Assembly (NCBI RefSeq): GCF_021117275.1 | Contig: NZ_CP088245.1 | Span: 1,897,501-1,961,500, forward strand | Direction: 5' to 3' | Source of the DNA: Metabacillus sp. B2-18 | Lineage (GTDB): Bacteria; Bacillota; Bacilli; Bacillales; Bacillaceae | Length of the DNA: 64,000 nucleotides | Shown here: piece after piece, positions 1-8,835 of the stretch | Numbering within the stretch: the stretch's first letter is position 1 | Layout of the letters: each line of letters starts with the position of its first letter | Notes under the pieces: generated by a model | The model's input: only the letters and a program-made list of their open reading frames with translations | What the model was told of the DNA's origin: nothing | Databases searched by the model: none | Position numbers and translations under genes: made by a program

Positions 1-216
1 CTTAGAGGCCCTGGTGATTTTTTCGGGAAAAAGCAAAGTGGTGTTCCTGTTTTTAAGGTTGCAGATATGGTTCATGATTACAGAGCCTTGGAAGTAGCAA
101 GGCAGGATGCAGTTGAACTTGTAGGTTCGATGGAATTTTGGAAGGGAAATCAATATGAGGCTCTAAGAAACTACCTTACTAACTCGGGAGTATTAGATGG
201 TGAAAAATTAGATTAA
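1..216 (+). CDS. recG: ATP-dependent DNA helicase RecG, C-terminal end (partial)
   Basis: The first 71 codons read in frame from base 1 to a TAA stop. They encode the end of RecG, the superfamily 2 helicase that remodels stalled forks and Holliday junctions. The visible LRGPGDFFGKKQSG motif is the characteristic helicase motif VI and C-terminal region of RecG, followed by the usual acidic tail (...RNYLTNSGVLDGEKLD). The start lies outside the window. The next gene is fapR, as in B. subtilis, which supports the call. A strong stem-loop follows the stop. Confidence 0.9.
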   Translation, partial: LRGPGDFFGKKQSGVPVFKVADMVHDYRALEVARQDAVELVGSMEFWKGNQYEALRNYLTNSGVLDGEKLD

Positions 217-281
217 TGCTCTAGCTCTATATCACAAAGTAAAACGCTACACCTAATAGATTTAGGACAACAATACTTTTT

Positions 282-320
282 AGAAAACAGATTGCAATGA
301 CTTGCAATCTGTTTTCTTTA
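282..320 (+). terminator. Terminator of recG, overlapping the fapR promoter
   Basis: A perfect 15-bp inverted repeat (arms 282-296 and 303-317, 6-nt loop) is followed by a short T-rich stretch. This is a typical intrinsic terminator for recG. Its right arm contains the -35 box of the next promoter. Confidence 0.8.
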
Positions 321-330
321 TATATATACT
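302..330 (+). promoter_or_regulatory. Sigma-A promoter of fapR-plsX-fabD-fabG
   Basis: TTGCAA (302-307), a 17-bp spacer and TATACT (325-330) give a near-consensus vegetative promoter. It is placed directly before a FapR-type operator and 47 bp before the fapR start. The -35 lies inside the recG terminator stem. Confidence 0.75.
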
Positions 331-334
331 ACTA

Positions 335-351
335 TTAGTACCTAGTCTTAA
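335..351 (+). promoter_or_regulatory. FapR operator (malonyl-CoA-responsive)
   Basis: TTAGTACCTAGTCTTAA matches the B. subtilis FapR palindrome TTAGTACCTGATACTAA at 13 of 17 positions, including the complete left half. It begins 4 nt after the -10 box, so bound FapR would cover the transcription start. This implies autoregulation of fapR-plsX-fabD-fabG by malonyl-CoA level, as known in B. subtilis. Confidence 0.75.
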
Positions 352-376
352 TAGTTCGGACGGTGTCGTATACATA

Positions 377-949
377 ATGAGGAAGAATAAGAAAGAGAGA
401 CAGTCTTTATTACAAGAAACAATTGCTATCACTCCATTTATAACAGATGAAGAATTAGCGGAAAAATTTCAAGTGAGTATTCAAACAATCCGTTTGGATC
501 GCTTAGAACTATCAATTCCTGAATTAAGAGAGCGAATAAAACATGTAGCGGAAAAGAAACTAGATGATGAGGTAAAAGCGCTGCCGATTGAAGAAGTCAT
601 TGGTGAAATTATTGACCTTCAGCTTGATCATTCTGCGATCTCTATCTTAGAAATAAGAAAAGAGCATGTATTTAGTAGAAACCAAATAGCACGGGGACAT
701 CATCTTTTTGCACAAGCAAATTCGTTAGCTGTTGCTATGATAAATGATGAGCTTGCTTTAACGGCGAAAGCGAATATTCGATTTACCACACAAGTTAAAG
801 AAAATGAACGTGTCATTGCCAAGGCTAAAATAGTGAAAAACGATCCTGAACAAAGACGAACATTAGTAGAAGTGAACAGCTTTGTGGGCAATGAATTAGT
901 GTTTTCGGGTGAGTTTGAAATGTATCGCTCAAATCCAACACAAAGGTAG
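377..949 (+). CDS. fapR: FapR, malonyl-CoA-responsive repressor of lipid synthesis
   Basis: 190-residue transcription repressor of fatty-acid and phospholipid genes; malonyl-CoA releases it from DNA. The N-terminal helix-turn-helix is visible at about residues 20-45 ([25 protein letters not shown]). It is followed by a linker helix and a hot-dog effector domain with the conserved [14 protein letters not shown] segment near residue 105. The start MRKNKKERQ matches the B. subtilis N-terminus MRRNKRERQ. An upstream in-frame ATG at 302 would add 25 residues lying inside the promoter and operator, so it was rejected. The Shine-Dalgarno sequence is weak, which may keep repressor level low. First gene of the fapR-plsX-fabD-fabG unit. 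Confidence 0.95.
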   Translation: MRKNKKERQSLLQETIAITPFITDEELAEKFQVSIQTIRLDRLELSIPELRERIKHVAEKKLDDEVKALPIEEVIGEIIDLQLDHSAISILEIRKEHVFSRNQIARGHHLFAQANSLAVAMINDELALTAKANIRFTTQVKENERVIAKAKIVKNDPEQRRTLVEVNSFVGNELVFSGEFEMYRSNPTQR

Positions 950-958
950 GTTACATAA

Positions 959-1954
959 ATGAAGCTCGCAATTGATGCGATGGGTGGAGACAATGCACCA
1001 CAAGCAGTAGTAGAAGGAGTAATGAAGGCTATCACTGCTTTTCCAGATTTAGAAGTAACATTAATAGGGCAAGAAGATAAAATTAAAACATACTTAACAG
1101 ATTCCACACGAATCTCAATTTTACATACAGATGAAGTGATAGAAGCTACTGATGAGCCCGTTCGCGCGGTTAGACGGAAGAAAAATGCGTCAATGGTTTT
1201 GATGGCAAATGAAGTAAAAGAAGGAAGGGCAGATGGTTGTATTTCTGCTGGGAACACAGGAGCACTAATGACAGCAGGTCTCTTTGTTGTTGGTCGAATC
1301 GAGGGAATAGAAAGACCTGCTTTATCACCAACTTTGCCAACATTAAATGGAAAAGGTTTTTTATTTTTAGATGTTGGTGCAAATGTAGACGCTAAGCCGG
1401 AACATTTATTGCAATATGCAATAATGGGTTCTATATATGTTGAGAAAGTTCGTGGAGTTAAAAATCCACGCGTTGGTTTGCTAAATGTAGGTACAGAAGA
1501 TAAAAAAGGAAATGAGTTAACAAAACAAACTTATGAGCTTTTAAAACAAACAGATTTAAATTTTGTAGGAAATGTTGAGTCAAGAGATTTAATGGAGTCC
1601 GTTGCTGATGTTGTTGTAACAGATGGGTTTACCGGAAATATAGCTTTAAAGACAATTGAGGGTACAGCACTCTCTGTTTTTTCTATGCTTAAATCAGCTT
1701 TAACGAGTAACCTTAAGTCTAAAATTGCTGCGGGTATCCTGAAGCCTCAGCTAAAATCAATAAAACAACAGATGGATTATTCAGAGTACGGTGGTGCTGC
1801 GCTCTTTGGCCTTAAGGCACCTGTAATAAAAGCGCATGGCTCTTCAGATGCTAATGCAATATACAACGCAATTCGCCAAACAAAAGATATGGTGTCTTAT
1901 GATGTTGCTGAAACCATTCATGCATCGCTAAAAAGTATGAATAAAGAAGATTAA
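959..1954 (+). CDS. plsX: Phosphate acyltransferase PlsX
   Basis: 331 residues, the usual length of PlsX. It converts acyl-ACP and phosphate to acyl-phosphate, the donor for PlsY in the first step of phosphatidic acid synthesis, and works peripherally at the membrane. The N-terminus [14 protein letters not shown] is the family signature, and the [10 protein letters not shown] and DVGANVD motifs follow. An AAAGGTAGG ribosome site precedes the ATG, and fapR ends 9 nt upstream, so the two are co-transcribed under FapR. Confidence 0.97.
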   Translation: MKLAIDAMGGDNAPQAVVEGVMKAITAFPDLEVTLIGQEDKIKTYLTDSTRISILHTDEVIEATDEPVRAVRRKKNASMVLMANEVKEGRADGCISAGNTGALMTAGLFVVGRIEGIERPALSPTLPTLNGKGFLFLDVGANVDAKPEHLLQYAIMGSIYVEKVRGVKNPRVGLLNVGTEDKKGNELTKQTYELLKQTDLNFVGNVESRDLMESVADVVVTDGFTGNIALKTIEGTALSVFSMLKSALTSNLKSKIAAGILKPQLKSIKQQMDYSEYGGAALFGLKAPVIKAHGSSDANAIYNAIRQTKDMVSYDVAETIHASLKSMNKED

Positions 1955-1980
1955 CAGGATAGAAACGGGGGAACACTTTC

Positions 1981-2925
1981 ATGACAAAAATCGCTTTTTT
2001 ATTTCCAGGCCAAGGTTCACAGACTGTTGGAATGGGAAAAGATTTTTATGAAGAAGTAGAATCATCCAAACAAATTTTTGATCAAGCAGATGAACGATTA
2101 GGTCAAGAATTATCGAAACTTATTTTTGAGGGACCACAAGATACATTAACTTTGACTTATAATGCTCAACCGGCGCTTCTTACAACAAGTATTGCAATAT
2201 TAAACCATTTCAAACAATTTAATATTCAACCAGAATATGTTGCTGGACATAGCCTTGGTGAATACTCAGCGCTTGTTGCAGCTGGTGTACTTCCTTTTGA
2301 AGATGCAGTTTATGCAGTTAAAAAGCGTGGGGAATATATGGACCAAGCGGTTCCAGCAGGACAAGGAGCTATGTCAGCGGTTTTAGGCATATCAGCTGAA
2401 GAATTAGAAAAAGTAACAGCTCAGGTTTCTGATGAAGGAGATTCGGTACAACTGGCTAACTTAAATTGTCCAGGTCAAATCGTTATTTCAGGTACGGCTG
2501 AAGGAGTTGAAAAAGCTTCAGCACTGGCAAAAGAAAATGGAGCGAAAAGAGCCATTCCACTTGTAGTTAGTGGTCCGTTTCATTCTGAATTAATGAAACC
2601 TGCTGCACATAAGTTTCAAGAGGTATTATCTCAATTAAACTTTCAAGATGCATCTATTCCAGTTATAGCAAACGTAACAGCTAAGCCAGTGAAAGAGAGT
2701 CTTGAAATTAAAGACTTACTAGTAAAACAGTTATACTCTCCTGTAAGATGGGAAGAATCAGTAAAAACAATGATGGAAAATGGTGTGACGACGTTCATAG
2801 AAGTAGGTCCTGGTAAGGTATTAACAGGATTAGTGAAAAAAATTGACCGCTCTGCAACGATTCACAACGTTTTTGATCTTGAGTCATTACAAGCTACTGT
2901 AGAAAAGCTTAAGGAGGAACAATAA
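1981..2925 (+). CDS. fabD: Malonyl-CoA:ACP transacylase FabD
   Basis: 314 residues. Transfers malonyl from CoA to ACP, supplying the extender unit for type II fatty-acid synthesis in the cytosol. It shows the oxyanion motif PGQGSQ (9-14), the nucleophile Ser91 in GHSLGEYSA, and the catalytic His201 in SGPFHSELM. It starts 26 nt after plsX with a GGGGG ribosome site, and its TAA directly abuts the fabG ATG. Its substrate malonyl-CoA is also the FapR signal. Confidence 0.97.
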   Translation: MTKIAFLFPGQGSQTVGMGKDFYEEVESSKQIFDQADERLGQELSKLIFEGPQDTLTLTYNAQPALLTTSIAILNHFKQFNIQPEYVAGHSLGEYSALVAAGVLPFEDAVYAVKKRGEYMDQAVPAGQGAMSAVLGISAEELEKVTAQVSDEGDSVQLANLNCPGQIVISGTAEGVEKASALAKENGAKRAIPLVVSGPFHSELMKPAAHKFQEVLSQLNFQDASIPVIANVTAKPVKESLEIKDLLVKQLYSPVRWEESVKTMMENGVTTFIEVGPGKVLTGLVKKIDRSATIHNVFDLESLQATVEKLKEEQ

Positions 2926-3666
2926 ATGTTGGAGAATAAAGTTGCTCTTGTAACCGGAGCTTCTCGTGGAATTGGTAAAGCGATCGCATTGGATCTTGCG
3001 AGTAATGGAGCAAGCATTGCCGTGAACTATGCAGGAAATGAAGCGAAAGCAAATGAAGTTGTCGATGAAATCAAAGCAAATGGTGGAAATGCAATTGCCA
3101 TTAAAGCTGATGTTTCAAATGGTGACGAAGTTCAAGCTATGATTAAAGAAGTATTAAATGAGTTCGGTCAATTAGATATTCTAGTAAATAATGCTGGAAT
3201 CACAAGAGATAATCTTCTAATGAGAATGAAAGATTCTGAATGGGATGATGTTATTGACACAAACTTAAAAGGTGTTTTCCTTTGTACGAAAGCTGTAACA
3301 AGACAAATGATGAAGCAGAGAAACGGTCGTATCATTAATATTACATCTGTTGTTGGAGTTAGTGGTAACGCTGGTCAAGCTAACTATGTTGCGGCGAAGG
3401 CTGGGGTTATTGGATTAACAAAAACAACAGCAAAGGAACTGGCTTCAAGAAATATTACTGTAAACGCAGTTGCTCCTGGCTTTATCACAACTGACATGAC
3501 AGATGAACTTAATGAAGATATAAAAGCAGATTTATTAAAACAAATACCACTTGCAACTTTAGGTGAACCTAGTGATATTGCTAATGTTGTAACATTCCTT
3601 GCTTCTGAAAAAAGCAAATATATAACCGGACAAACGCTGCATGTAAATGGCGGAATGGTTATGTAA
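2926..3666 (+). CDS. fabG: 3-oxoacyl-ACP reductase FabG
   Basis: 246-residue NADPH-dependent short-chain dehydrogenase that reduces 3-oxoacyl-ACP. The cofactor motif TGASRGIG is at residues 10-17, NNAG at 88-91, and the catalytic tetrad reads Asn113, Ser141, Tyr154 (YVAAK) and Lys158. The start ATG directly follows the fabD stop, and the AAGGAGG ribosome site lies inside the end of fabD, so translation is coupled. Last gene of the FapR-controlled unit before the acpP promoter. Confidence 0.97.
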   Translation: MLENKVALVTGASRGIGKAIALDLASNGASIAVNYAGNEAKANEVVDEIKANGGNAIAIKADVSNGDEVQAMIKEVLNEFGQLDILVNNAGITRDNLLMRMKDSEWDDVIDTNLKGVFLCTKAVTRQMMKQRNGRIINITSVVGVSGNAGQANYVAAKAGVIGLTKTTAKELASRNITVNAVAPGFITTDMTDELNEDIKADLLKQIPLATLGEPSDIANVVTFLASEKSKYITGQTLHVNGGMVM

Positions 3667-3732
3667 TCTCCCATATAGATGTTGAATCTATGTTTAGGGA
3701 GCTAAAATTATTGAAAATACTAGAGAGAAGCC

Positions 3733-3761
3733 TAGTTTTTCAATTAAAAATCATCTATAAT
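3733..3761 (+). promoter_or_regulatory. Promoter of acpP
   Basis: A perfect -10 TATAAT (3756-3761) lies 22 bp before the acpP start. With a 17-bp spacer the -35 would be TAGTTT (3733-3738), which is poor. acpP is needed in large amounts and often has its own promoter in Bacillus, but only the -10 is convincing here. Confidence 0.5.
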
Positions 3762-3783
3762 ACTTGAGGGGAGGTGAACGAAA

Positions 3784-4017
3784 ATGGCAGATGTATTAGA
3801 ACGTGTAACAAAGATCATCGTTGACCGCTTAGGCGTTGATGAAGCTGAGGTAAAATTAGAGTCTTCTTTTAAAGATGATCTTGGAGCAGATTCCCTTGAT
3901 GTAGTTGAGCTTGTTATGGAACTTGAAGATGAGTTCGATATGGAAATTTCTGATGAAGATGCAGAAAAAATCGGTACAGTGGGTGACGCTGTTAACTACA
4001 TAAATAGCCAACAGTAA
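3784..4017 (+). CDS. acpP: Acyl carrier protein
   Basis: 77-residue acidic four-helix protein that carries growing acyl chains on a phosphopantetheine arm. The attachment site is Ser37 in [17 protein letters not shown] very strong ribosome site (GGGGAGGTGA) precedes the ATG, fitting its high abundance. It follows fabG by 117 bp with its own -10 box between. Hairpins and an intergenic repeat separate it from rnc. Confidence 0.98.
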   Translation: MADVLERVTKIIVDRLGVDEAEVKLESSFKDDLGADSLDVVELVMELEDEFDMEISDEDAEKIGTVGDAVNYINSQQ

Positions 4018-4031
4018 TGTTGATGATAAGT

Positions 4032-4062
4032 CCCGTATTTATTACGGGGCTTTCCCCCTTTT
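4032..4062 (+). terminator. Probable terminator after acpP
   Basis: CCCGTA (4032-4037) pairs with TACGGG (4043-4048), and an overlapping alternative GGGGCTTTCCCC hairpin runs into a CCCTTTTATTA tail. The stem is short and the U tract imperfect, so termination may be partial. Confidence 0.5.
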
Positions 4063-4163
4063 ATTAGATATTTTTTAATAGTAAAATGTAAAAAGCAAGC
4101 CCCAAAACCTTTTTGCCCAGGTACGAAGCTCTCGTTACAAAACTTGAGTACGATTAACAGGTC

Positions 4164-4220
4164 ATAAGCCACTTCATAATTCAAGGGAATAATGTCACCT
4201 TCAATTATGAAGTGTCTTAT
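4164..4220. repeat. Intergenic hairpin repeat, copy 1
   Basis: Two 23-nt arms (4164-4186 and 4198-4220) pair at 21 of 23 positions around an 11-nt loop. The left arm is part of GTCATAAGCCAC, and the downstream flank is CAAGGCGT. Both flanks recur in the copy at 62526-62582, but the inner stem sequence differs. It lies between acpP and rnc. It resembles a repeat family common between genes in Bacillaceae (flanks of the TAGCTGCAGCGCC / AAGGCGCTTGCG type). Confidence 0.75.
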
Positions 4221-4265
4221 ATAAGGATCAAGGCGTCGCTGCAGCTATAAAATTGGAGGTGCCTG

Positions 4266-5012
4266 ATGATGGCAAGACATATTAATTATAAAGAAAGAAG
4301 ATCTTTTGCTAAAAAAGCAGAGGAATTCAAAAAATTCCAGGAGCGTATTGGTCACACGTTTACTAATGAAAAATTACTCTATCAAGCATTTACTCATTCT
4401 TCCTATGTAAATGAACATCGTAAAAAGCCATACGAAGATAATGAAAGACTTGAATTTTTAGGTGATGCTGTTTTAGAATTGACCATTTCTCAATATCTTT
4501 ATAAAAAATATCCAATGATGAGCGAAGGAGAATTAACAAAACTGCGTGCCGCTATTGTTTGTGAACCTTCTCTTGTATCGTTCGCGAATACACTTGCTTT
4601 TGGTAGCTTAGTTCTACTTGGAAAAGGAGAAGAAATGACAGGGGGACGAGCTCGCCCAGCCTTGCTAGCAGATGTTTTTGAAGCGTTCATTGGTGCACTT
4701 TACTTAGATCAAGGCCTTGAATCTGTTGTTCAATTTTTAGATAAATTTGTTATTCCAAAGGTTGATGAAGGGGCCTTTTCTCATGTTATGGACTTTAAGA
4801 GTCAGCTTCAAGAACTTGTTCAGCGTGATACTAAAGGTACACTTGAATATAAAATTCTACAGGAAAAAGGTCCAGCTCATAACCGAGAATTTGTATCTAC
4901 TGTATCATTAAATGGTGAGGTTTTTGGCACAGGAAGTGGAAAGTCAAAAAAAGAAGCTGAGCAACATGCTGCACAAGAAGCACTTTCAAAGCTTCAACAA
5001 ATAAATAAATAA
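4266..5012 (+). CDS. rnc: Ribonuclease III
   Basis: 248-residue double-strand-specific endoribonuclease for rRNA maturation, scRNA processing and antisense turnover. The nuclease signature [13 protein letters not shown] (60-72) carries the metal-binding acidic residues, with a second acidic cluster in [15 protein letters not shown] dsRNA-binding domain fills residues about 172-245 ([16 protein letters not shown]). There are two adjacent ATGs (4266 and 4269); GGAGGTG at 4255 fits either. rnc-smc-ftsY order is as in B. subtilis. Confidence 0.96.
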   Translation: MMARHINYKERRSFAKKAEEFKKFQERIGHTFTNEKLLYQAFTHSSYVNEHRKKPYEDNERLEFLGDAVLELTISQYLYKKYPMMSEGELTKLRAAIVCEPSLVSFANTLAFGSLVLLGKGEEMTGGRARPALLADVFEAFIGALYLDQGLESVVQFLDKFVIPKVDEGAFSHVMDFKSQLQELVQRDTKGTLEYKILQEKGPAHNREFVSTVSLNGEVFGTGSGKSKKEAEQHAAQEALSKLQQINK

Positions 5013-5021
5013 GATGCTATG

Positions 5022-5064
5022 AAGGGCAGACTCATATTAGTATTGAATGAGTTGTCCTTTTTTT
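5022..5064 (+). terminator. Terminator after rnc
   Basis: AAGGGCAGACTCAT pairs with ATGAGTTGTCCTT (one bulge, G-U pairs) and is followed by TTTTTTT. Good intrinsic terminator shape. smc would then need its own promoter in the remaining 190 bp, where I could not fix a convincing one. Confidence 0.75.
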
Positions 5065-5252
5065 AAGGTTTTTACATGTTATCATTGATATTTTACGTTG
5101 ATTGTTCTTATTTTTATGATGTCAAAATATCCAAATGTATGAACCGAGGTTCGACAAATTGTGATAAAATATGAAGGAGTTTGTCAGAAGAATAGTCTTA
5201 TTAATAACATTACAAAAAAATAACTTAAAAGAAAATAGTAAGGAGGATCACA

Positions 5253-8200
5253 ATGTTCCTCAAACGATTGGATATTGTAGGATTCAAGTCCTTTGCTGAA
5301 CGAGTAACTGTTGATTTTGTAAAAGGTGTTACAGCAGTAGTTGGACCTAATGGTAGTGGTAAAAGTAATATAACAGATGGAATAAGATGGGTATTAGGTG
5401 AACAATCAGCTAAGTCTCTTCGTGGAGCCAAAATGGAAGATATTATTTTTGCTGGAAGTGACTCTAGAAGAGGGCTGAATGTAGCGGAGGTAACCCTAAC
5501 TTTAGATAATGATGACTCTTTCCTCCCAATTGATTATCACGAAGTTAGTGTAACACGTCGTGTATATCGTTCAGGGGAAAGTGAATTTTTTATTAATAAA
5601 CAAAGTTGCCGTCTAAAAGACATTGTTGATTTATTTATGGATTCTGGTTTAGGTAAAGAAGCCTTTTCCATAATTAGTCAAGGGAAAGTCGAAGAAATTC
5701 TCAGCAGTAAATCTGAAGAACGTAGAACGATTTTTGAAGAGGCTGCTGGTGTTTTAAAATATAAGTCGCGTAAAAAGAAAGCAGAATATAAATTAGCTGA
5801 AACCCAAGAAAATTTAAATCGTGTTCAGGATATCCTTCATGAATTAGAAGGTCAGGTTGAACCTCTAAAAATACAGGCTTCAATCGCTAAAGATTATTTA
5901 GAGAAAAAAGAAGAATTAGAGAAAATTGAAGTAGCGCTTACGGTTTTCGAAGTAGAAGAGTTGCACGGGAAATACGAAGCTCTTTCAAAATCAGTAGAAG
6001 AGGGAAAAGACCGCGAATTAAAGCTTGCTGCAACAATGCAAAAACGTGAAGCCGATGTTGAACGAATGAAAGAGCATCTTAGTGCTTTGGATGATTCAAT
6101 TGACGATCTACAACAAGTTCTCTTATTAACAAGTGAAGAACTGGAAAAACTAGAAGGTAGAAAAGAAGTCTTAAAAGAGCGAAAGAAAAATGCACATCAA
6201 AATAAAGCTCAGCTTGAAAGAACAATTGAAGAACTATCGGTTAAAATTTCTCAGTTAACTCATGAAAAGCAGGAACAAGAGAATCTATTAAATTCATATA
6301 CAAATGAACTAGAAAAAATTAAAAGTGAACTGTCAGAAAAGCAAAAACTTGCCTCCACTTATGATCAAAATCTTGATGAAATGATTGAAGAATTAAAAAG
6401 TGAATATTTTGACCTACTAAATGAGCAAGCTTCATCACGTAACGAGATAAATTACTTAGAAGAGCAGCTTTCACAGCAAGAAAGAAAAAATACAAGACTG
6501 CTAGATTCTAATCAAAGATATGTGACTGAGCGTCAGGAAATCTTAGAAAAGAAGCTGAAAATTGAAGCAAATTATTCACTTATTGAAAAGCAATTATCAG
6601 ACCAGATTAAAAGCTTTCGTGATACAACTGCGAAATTAGAAAACCTGAAGAATTCATATCAGAAAAAGGAGACAGCTCTTTATCAGGCTTATCAATTATT
6701 ACAACAAACACGTTCGCGAAAAGAAGTTCTTGAATCAATGCAGGAGGACTATGCAGGCTTTTTCCAAGGAGTAAAAGAAATTCTAAAAGCGAAAGATGAG
6801 CTTGGAGGAATTCACGGTGCTGTTGCTGAATTAATTACAACAGATAAGGAATATGAAACAGCAATTGAAATTGCTTTAAGTAGTTCTATGCAGCATGTCG
6901 TTGTTCAAGATGAATCAGCAGCTAGAAAAGCTATACAATTTTTAAAGCAACATTCATTTGGACGAGCTACATTTTTGCCTCTATCAGTAATAAAGGAGCG
7001 TTCTATTAACCATCATGATTTAGCGTTGATTGAAAACCATCCTGCGTTTGTTGGGCTTGCGAAAAATCTTGTTAAGTATCAAGCTCAATTTCAATCAATT
7101 ATTGGGAATTTATTAGGTACAGTCATTGTTACCTCTGACTTAAAGGGAGCAAATGATATTGCCAAGTTAATGAATTATCGCTATCGCTTAGTGACCCTTC
7201 AAGGTGATGTTGTGAATCCTGGGGGCTCGATGACAGGTGGTGCGGTAAAACAAAAGAACAATTCCTTACTGAGTAGACAACGTGAACTAGAACAAATTGT
7301 AGAAAAGTTATCTGTAATGGAGCAGAAGACTGAGGAGCTTGAAAAAGATGTTAAATCCTCAAAAGAATTAATTCAACAGCATGAAAAAACGCTAGAGGAG
7401 CTTCGTTCTAAAGGTGAAAACCTTCGATTAGAAGAGCAAAAAATCCGTGGTAACATACGAGAGATTGAATTGAATGAAAAAAATGTAAATGATCATTTGA
7501 AATTATATGATTCTGAGCGAGAAGCCTTTGAGTCTGAGAAAACAAGAATGATAGGTCGAAAAGATGAACTTCAGGTGAAATTAAAAGAGATTTCAACAAG
7601 TTTGGAAAAACTGGATAAAGAAATCGAAGAATTGTCTGTAAAGAAGACAACACAACAAACGTCTAAAGATGAACTGCAGAATCAACTTATTGAATTAAAG
7701 GTAGTACATGCAAGTAAGCAGCAAGTGTATGAGAATCAAAAAGAAAAAGTTGAACGTATAAAATTAGACTTACAAGAATCTCAACAAAAGCATAAAGATG
7801 CATCTGAAGATTATTCACTTCTTTCAAATGAGATGAGTTCAAGTTCTTCAGGTGAGGAAAAACTAGATGAAGCTGCTAATAAGAAGCTACAAGACAAAAA
7901 CAAAACAGTTGAATTAATAGCTAGCAGACGTGAAGAGCGTCTTCAGTTACAAGAAAAGCTTGAACATGAAGAGCGGGAGCTAAAAGAATTAAAACGTCAG
8001 GATAAACAGCTTCAAGATATTTTAAAAGATGAGGAAGTAAAGTTAAATCGATTAGATGTTGAACTTGATAATCGATTAAATCATCTTCGAGAAGAATATT
8101 TCTTAACATTTGAAGGTGCTAAAGAAAAATATACTCTTGAAATAGAAGTTGATGAAGCGAGAAAACGTGTGAAGTTAATTAAACTTGCAATTGATGAACT

Positions 8201-8816
8201 TGGAACAGTAAACTTAGGAGCGATTGATGAATATGAACGTGTTTCTGAGAGATTTACGTTTTTAACAGAACAACGCGATGATTTATTAGAAGCAAAAGAT
8301 ACGCTATATCAAGTGATCGATGAGATGGATATCGAAATGAAAAGAAGGTTCGAACAAACATTTAATGCTATTCGTTCTCATTTTGAATCTGTTTTTCAGG
8401 CATTATTTGGTGGAGGACGGGCTGAGTTGAAACTAACTGATCCTAATGACCTTTTAAATACTGGTGTTGATATTGTGGCACAGCCTCCGGGGAAAAAACT
8501 TCAAAACCTTGGCTTGCTTTCTGGTGGAGAACGTGCCTTAACAGCTATTGCCTTACTGTTTTCTATTTTAAAGGTACGACCGGTTCCTTTTTGTGTACTA
8601 GATGAAGTGGAAGCGGCACTTGATGAAGCAAACGTACACCGATTCGCACAGTATTTAAAAAAATTCAGTCATGAAACACAATTTATTGTTATCACGCATC
8701 GGAAAGGTACTATGGAAGAGGCTGATGTATTATATGGCGTAACAATGCAGGAATCAGGTGTTTCTAAGCTTGTATCTGTTAGACTTGAAGAAACAAAGGA
8801 ATTAGTGCAATCTTAG
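5253..8816 (+). CDS. smc: Chromosome partition protein SMC
   Basis: 1187-residue structural-maintenance-of-chromosomes ATPase; with ScpA and ScpB it loads at parS and organises the origin region. Walker A GPNGSGKSN is at residues 31-39. Two long coiled-coil arms flank a hinge at about 500-680 (GGSMTGGAVK). The C-terminal head has the signature LLSGGERALTAIALLF and Walker B CVLDEVEAALDEAN. Length and domain order are normal. Strong GGAGG ribosome site; ftsY follows after 19 nt. Confidence 0.98.
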   Translation: MFLKRLDIVGFKSFAERVTVDFVKGVTAVVGPNGSGKSNITDGIRWVLGEQSAKSLRGAKMEDIIFAGSDSRRGLNVAEVTLTLDNDDSFLPIDYHEVSVTRRVYRSGESEFFINKQSCRLKDIVDLFMDSGLGKEAFSIISQGKVEEILSSKSEERRTIFEEAAGVLKYKSRKKKAEYKLAETQENLNRVQDILHELEGQVEPLKIQASIAKDYLEKKEELEKIEVALTVFEVEELHGKYEALSKSVEEGKDRELKLAATMQKREADVERMKEHLSALDDSIDDLQQVLLLTSEELEKLEGRKEVLKERKKNAHQNKAQLERTIEELSVKISQLTHEKQEQENLLNSYTNELEKIKSELSEKQKLASTYDQNLDEMIEELKSEYFDLLNEQASSRNEINYLEEQLSQQERKNTRLLDSNQRYVTERQEILEKKLKIEANYSLIEKQLSDQIKSFRDTTAKLENLKNSYQKKETALYQAYQLLQQTRSRKEVLESMQEDYAGFFQGVKEILKAKDELGGIHGAVAELITTDKEYETAIEIALSSSMQHVVVQDESAARKAIQFLKQHSFGRATFLPLSVIKERSINHHDLALIENHPAFVGLAKNLVKYQAQFQSIIGNLLGTVIVTSDLKGANDIAKLMNYRYRLVTLQGDVVNPGGSMTGGAVKQKNNSLLSRQRELEQIVEKLSVMEQKTEELEKDVKSSKELIQQHEKTLEELRSKGENLRLEEQKIRGNIREIELNEKNVNDHLKLYDSEREAFESEKTRMIGRKDELQVKLKEISTSLEKLDKEIEELSVKKTTQQTSKDELQNQLIELKVVHASKQQVYENQKEKVERIKLDLQESQQKHKDASEDYSLLSNEMSSSSSGEEKLDEAANKKLQDKNKTVELIASRREERLQLQEKLEHEERELKELKRQDKQLQDILKDEEVKLNRLDVELDNRLNHLREEYFLTFEGAKEKYTLEIEVDEARKRVKLIKLAIDELGTVNLGAIDEYERVSERFTFLTEQRDDLLEAKDTLYQVIDEMDIEMKRRFEQTFNAIRSHFESVFQALFGGGRAELKLTDPNDLLNTGVDIVAQPPGKKLQNLGLLSGGERALTAIALLFSILKVRPVPFCVLDEVEAALDEANVHRFAQYLKKFSHETQFIVITHRKGTMEEADVLYGVTMQESGVSKLVSVRLEETKELVQS

Positions 8817-8835
8817 TGGAAAGGAAACGACAAAG

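Noticed and set aside
700..1257. 185-residue reverse-strand open frame across fapR-plsX
   Set aside because: It is fully antisense to two well-conserved genes, has no ribosome site and no recognisable domain.
5130..5190. TTCGACA / GATAAAAT as an smc promoter
   Set aside because: The two boxes are only about 9 bp apart, and no other -35 fits the -10 at 16-18 bp.
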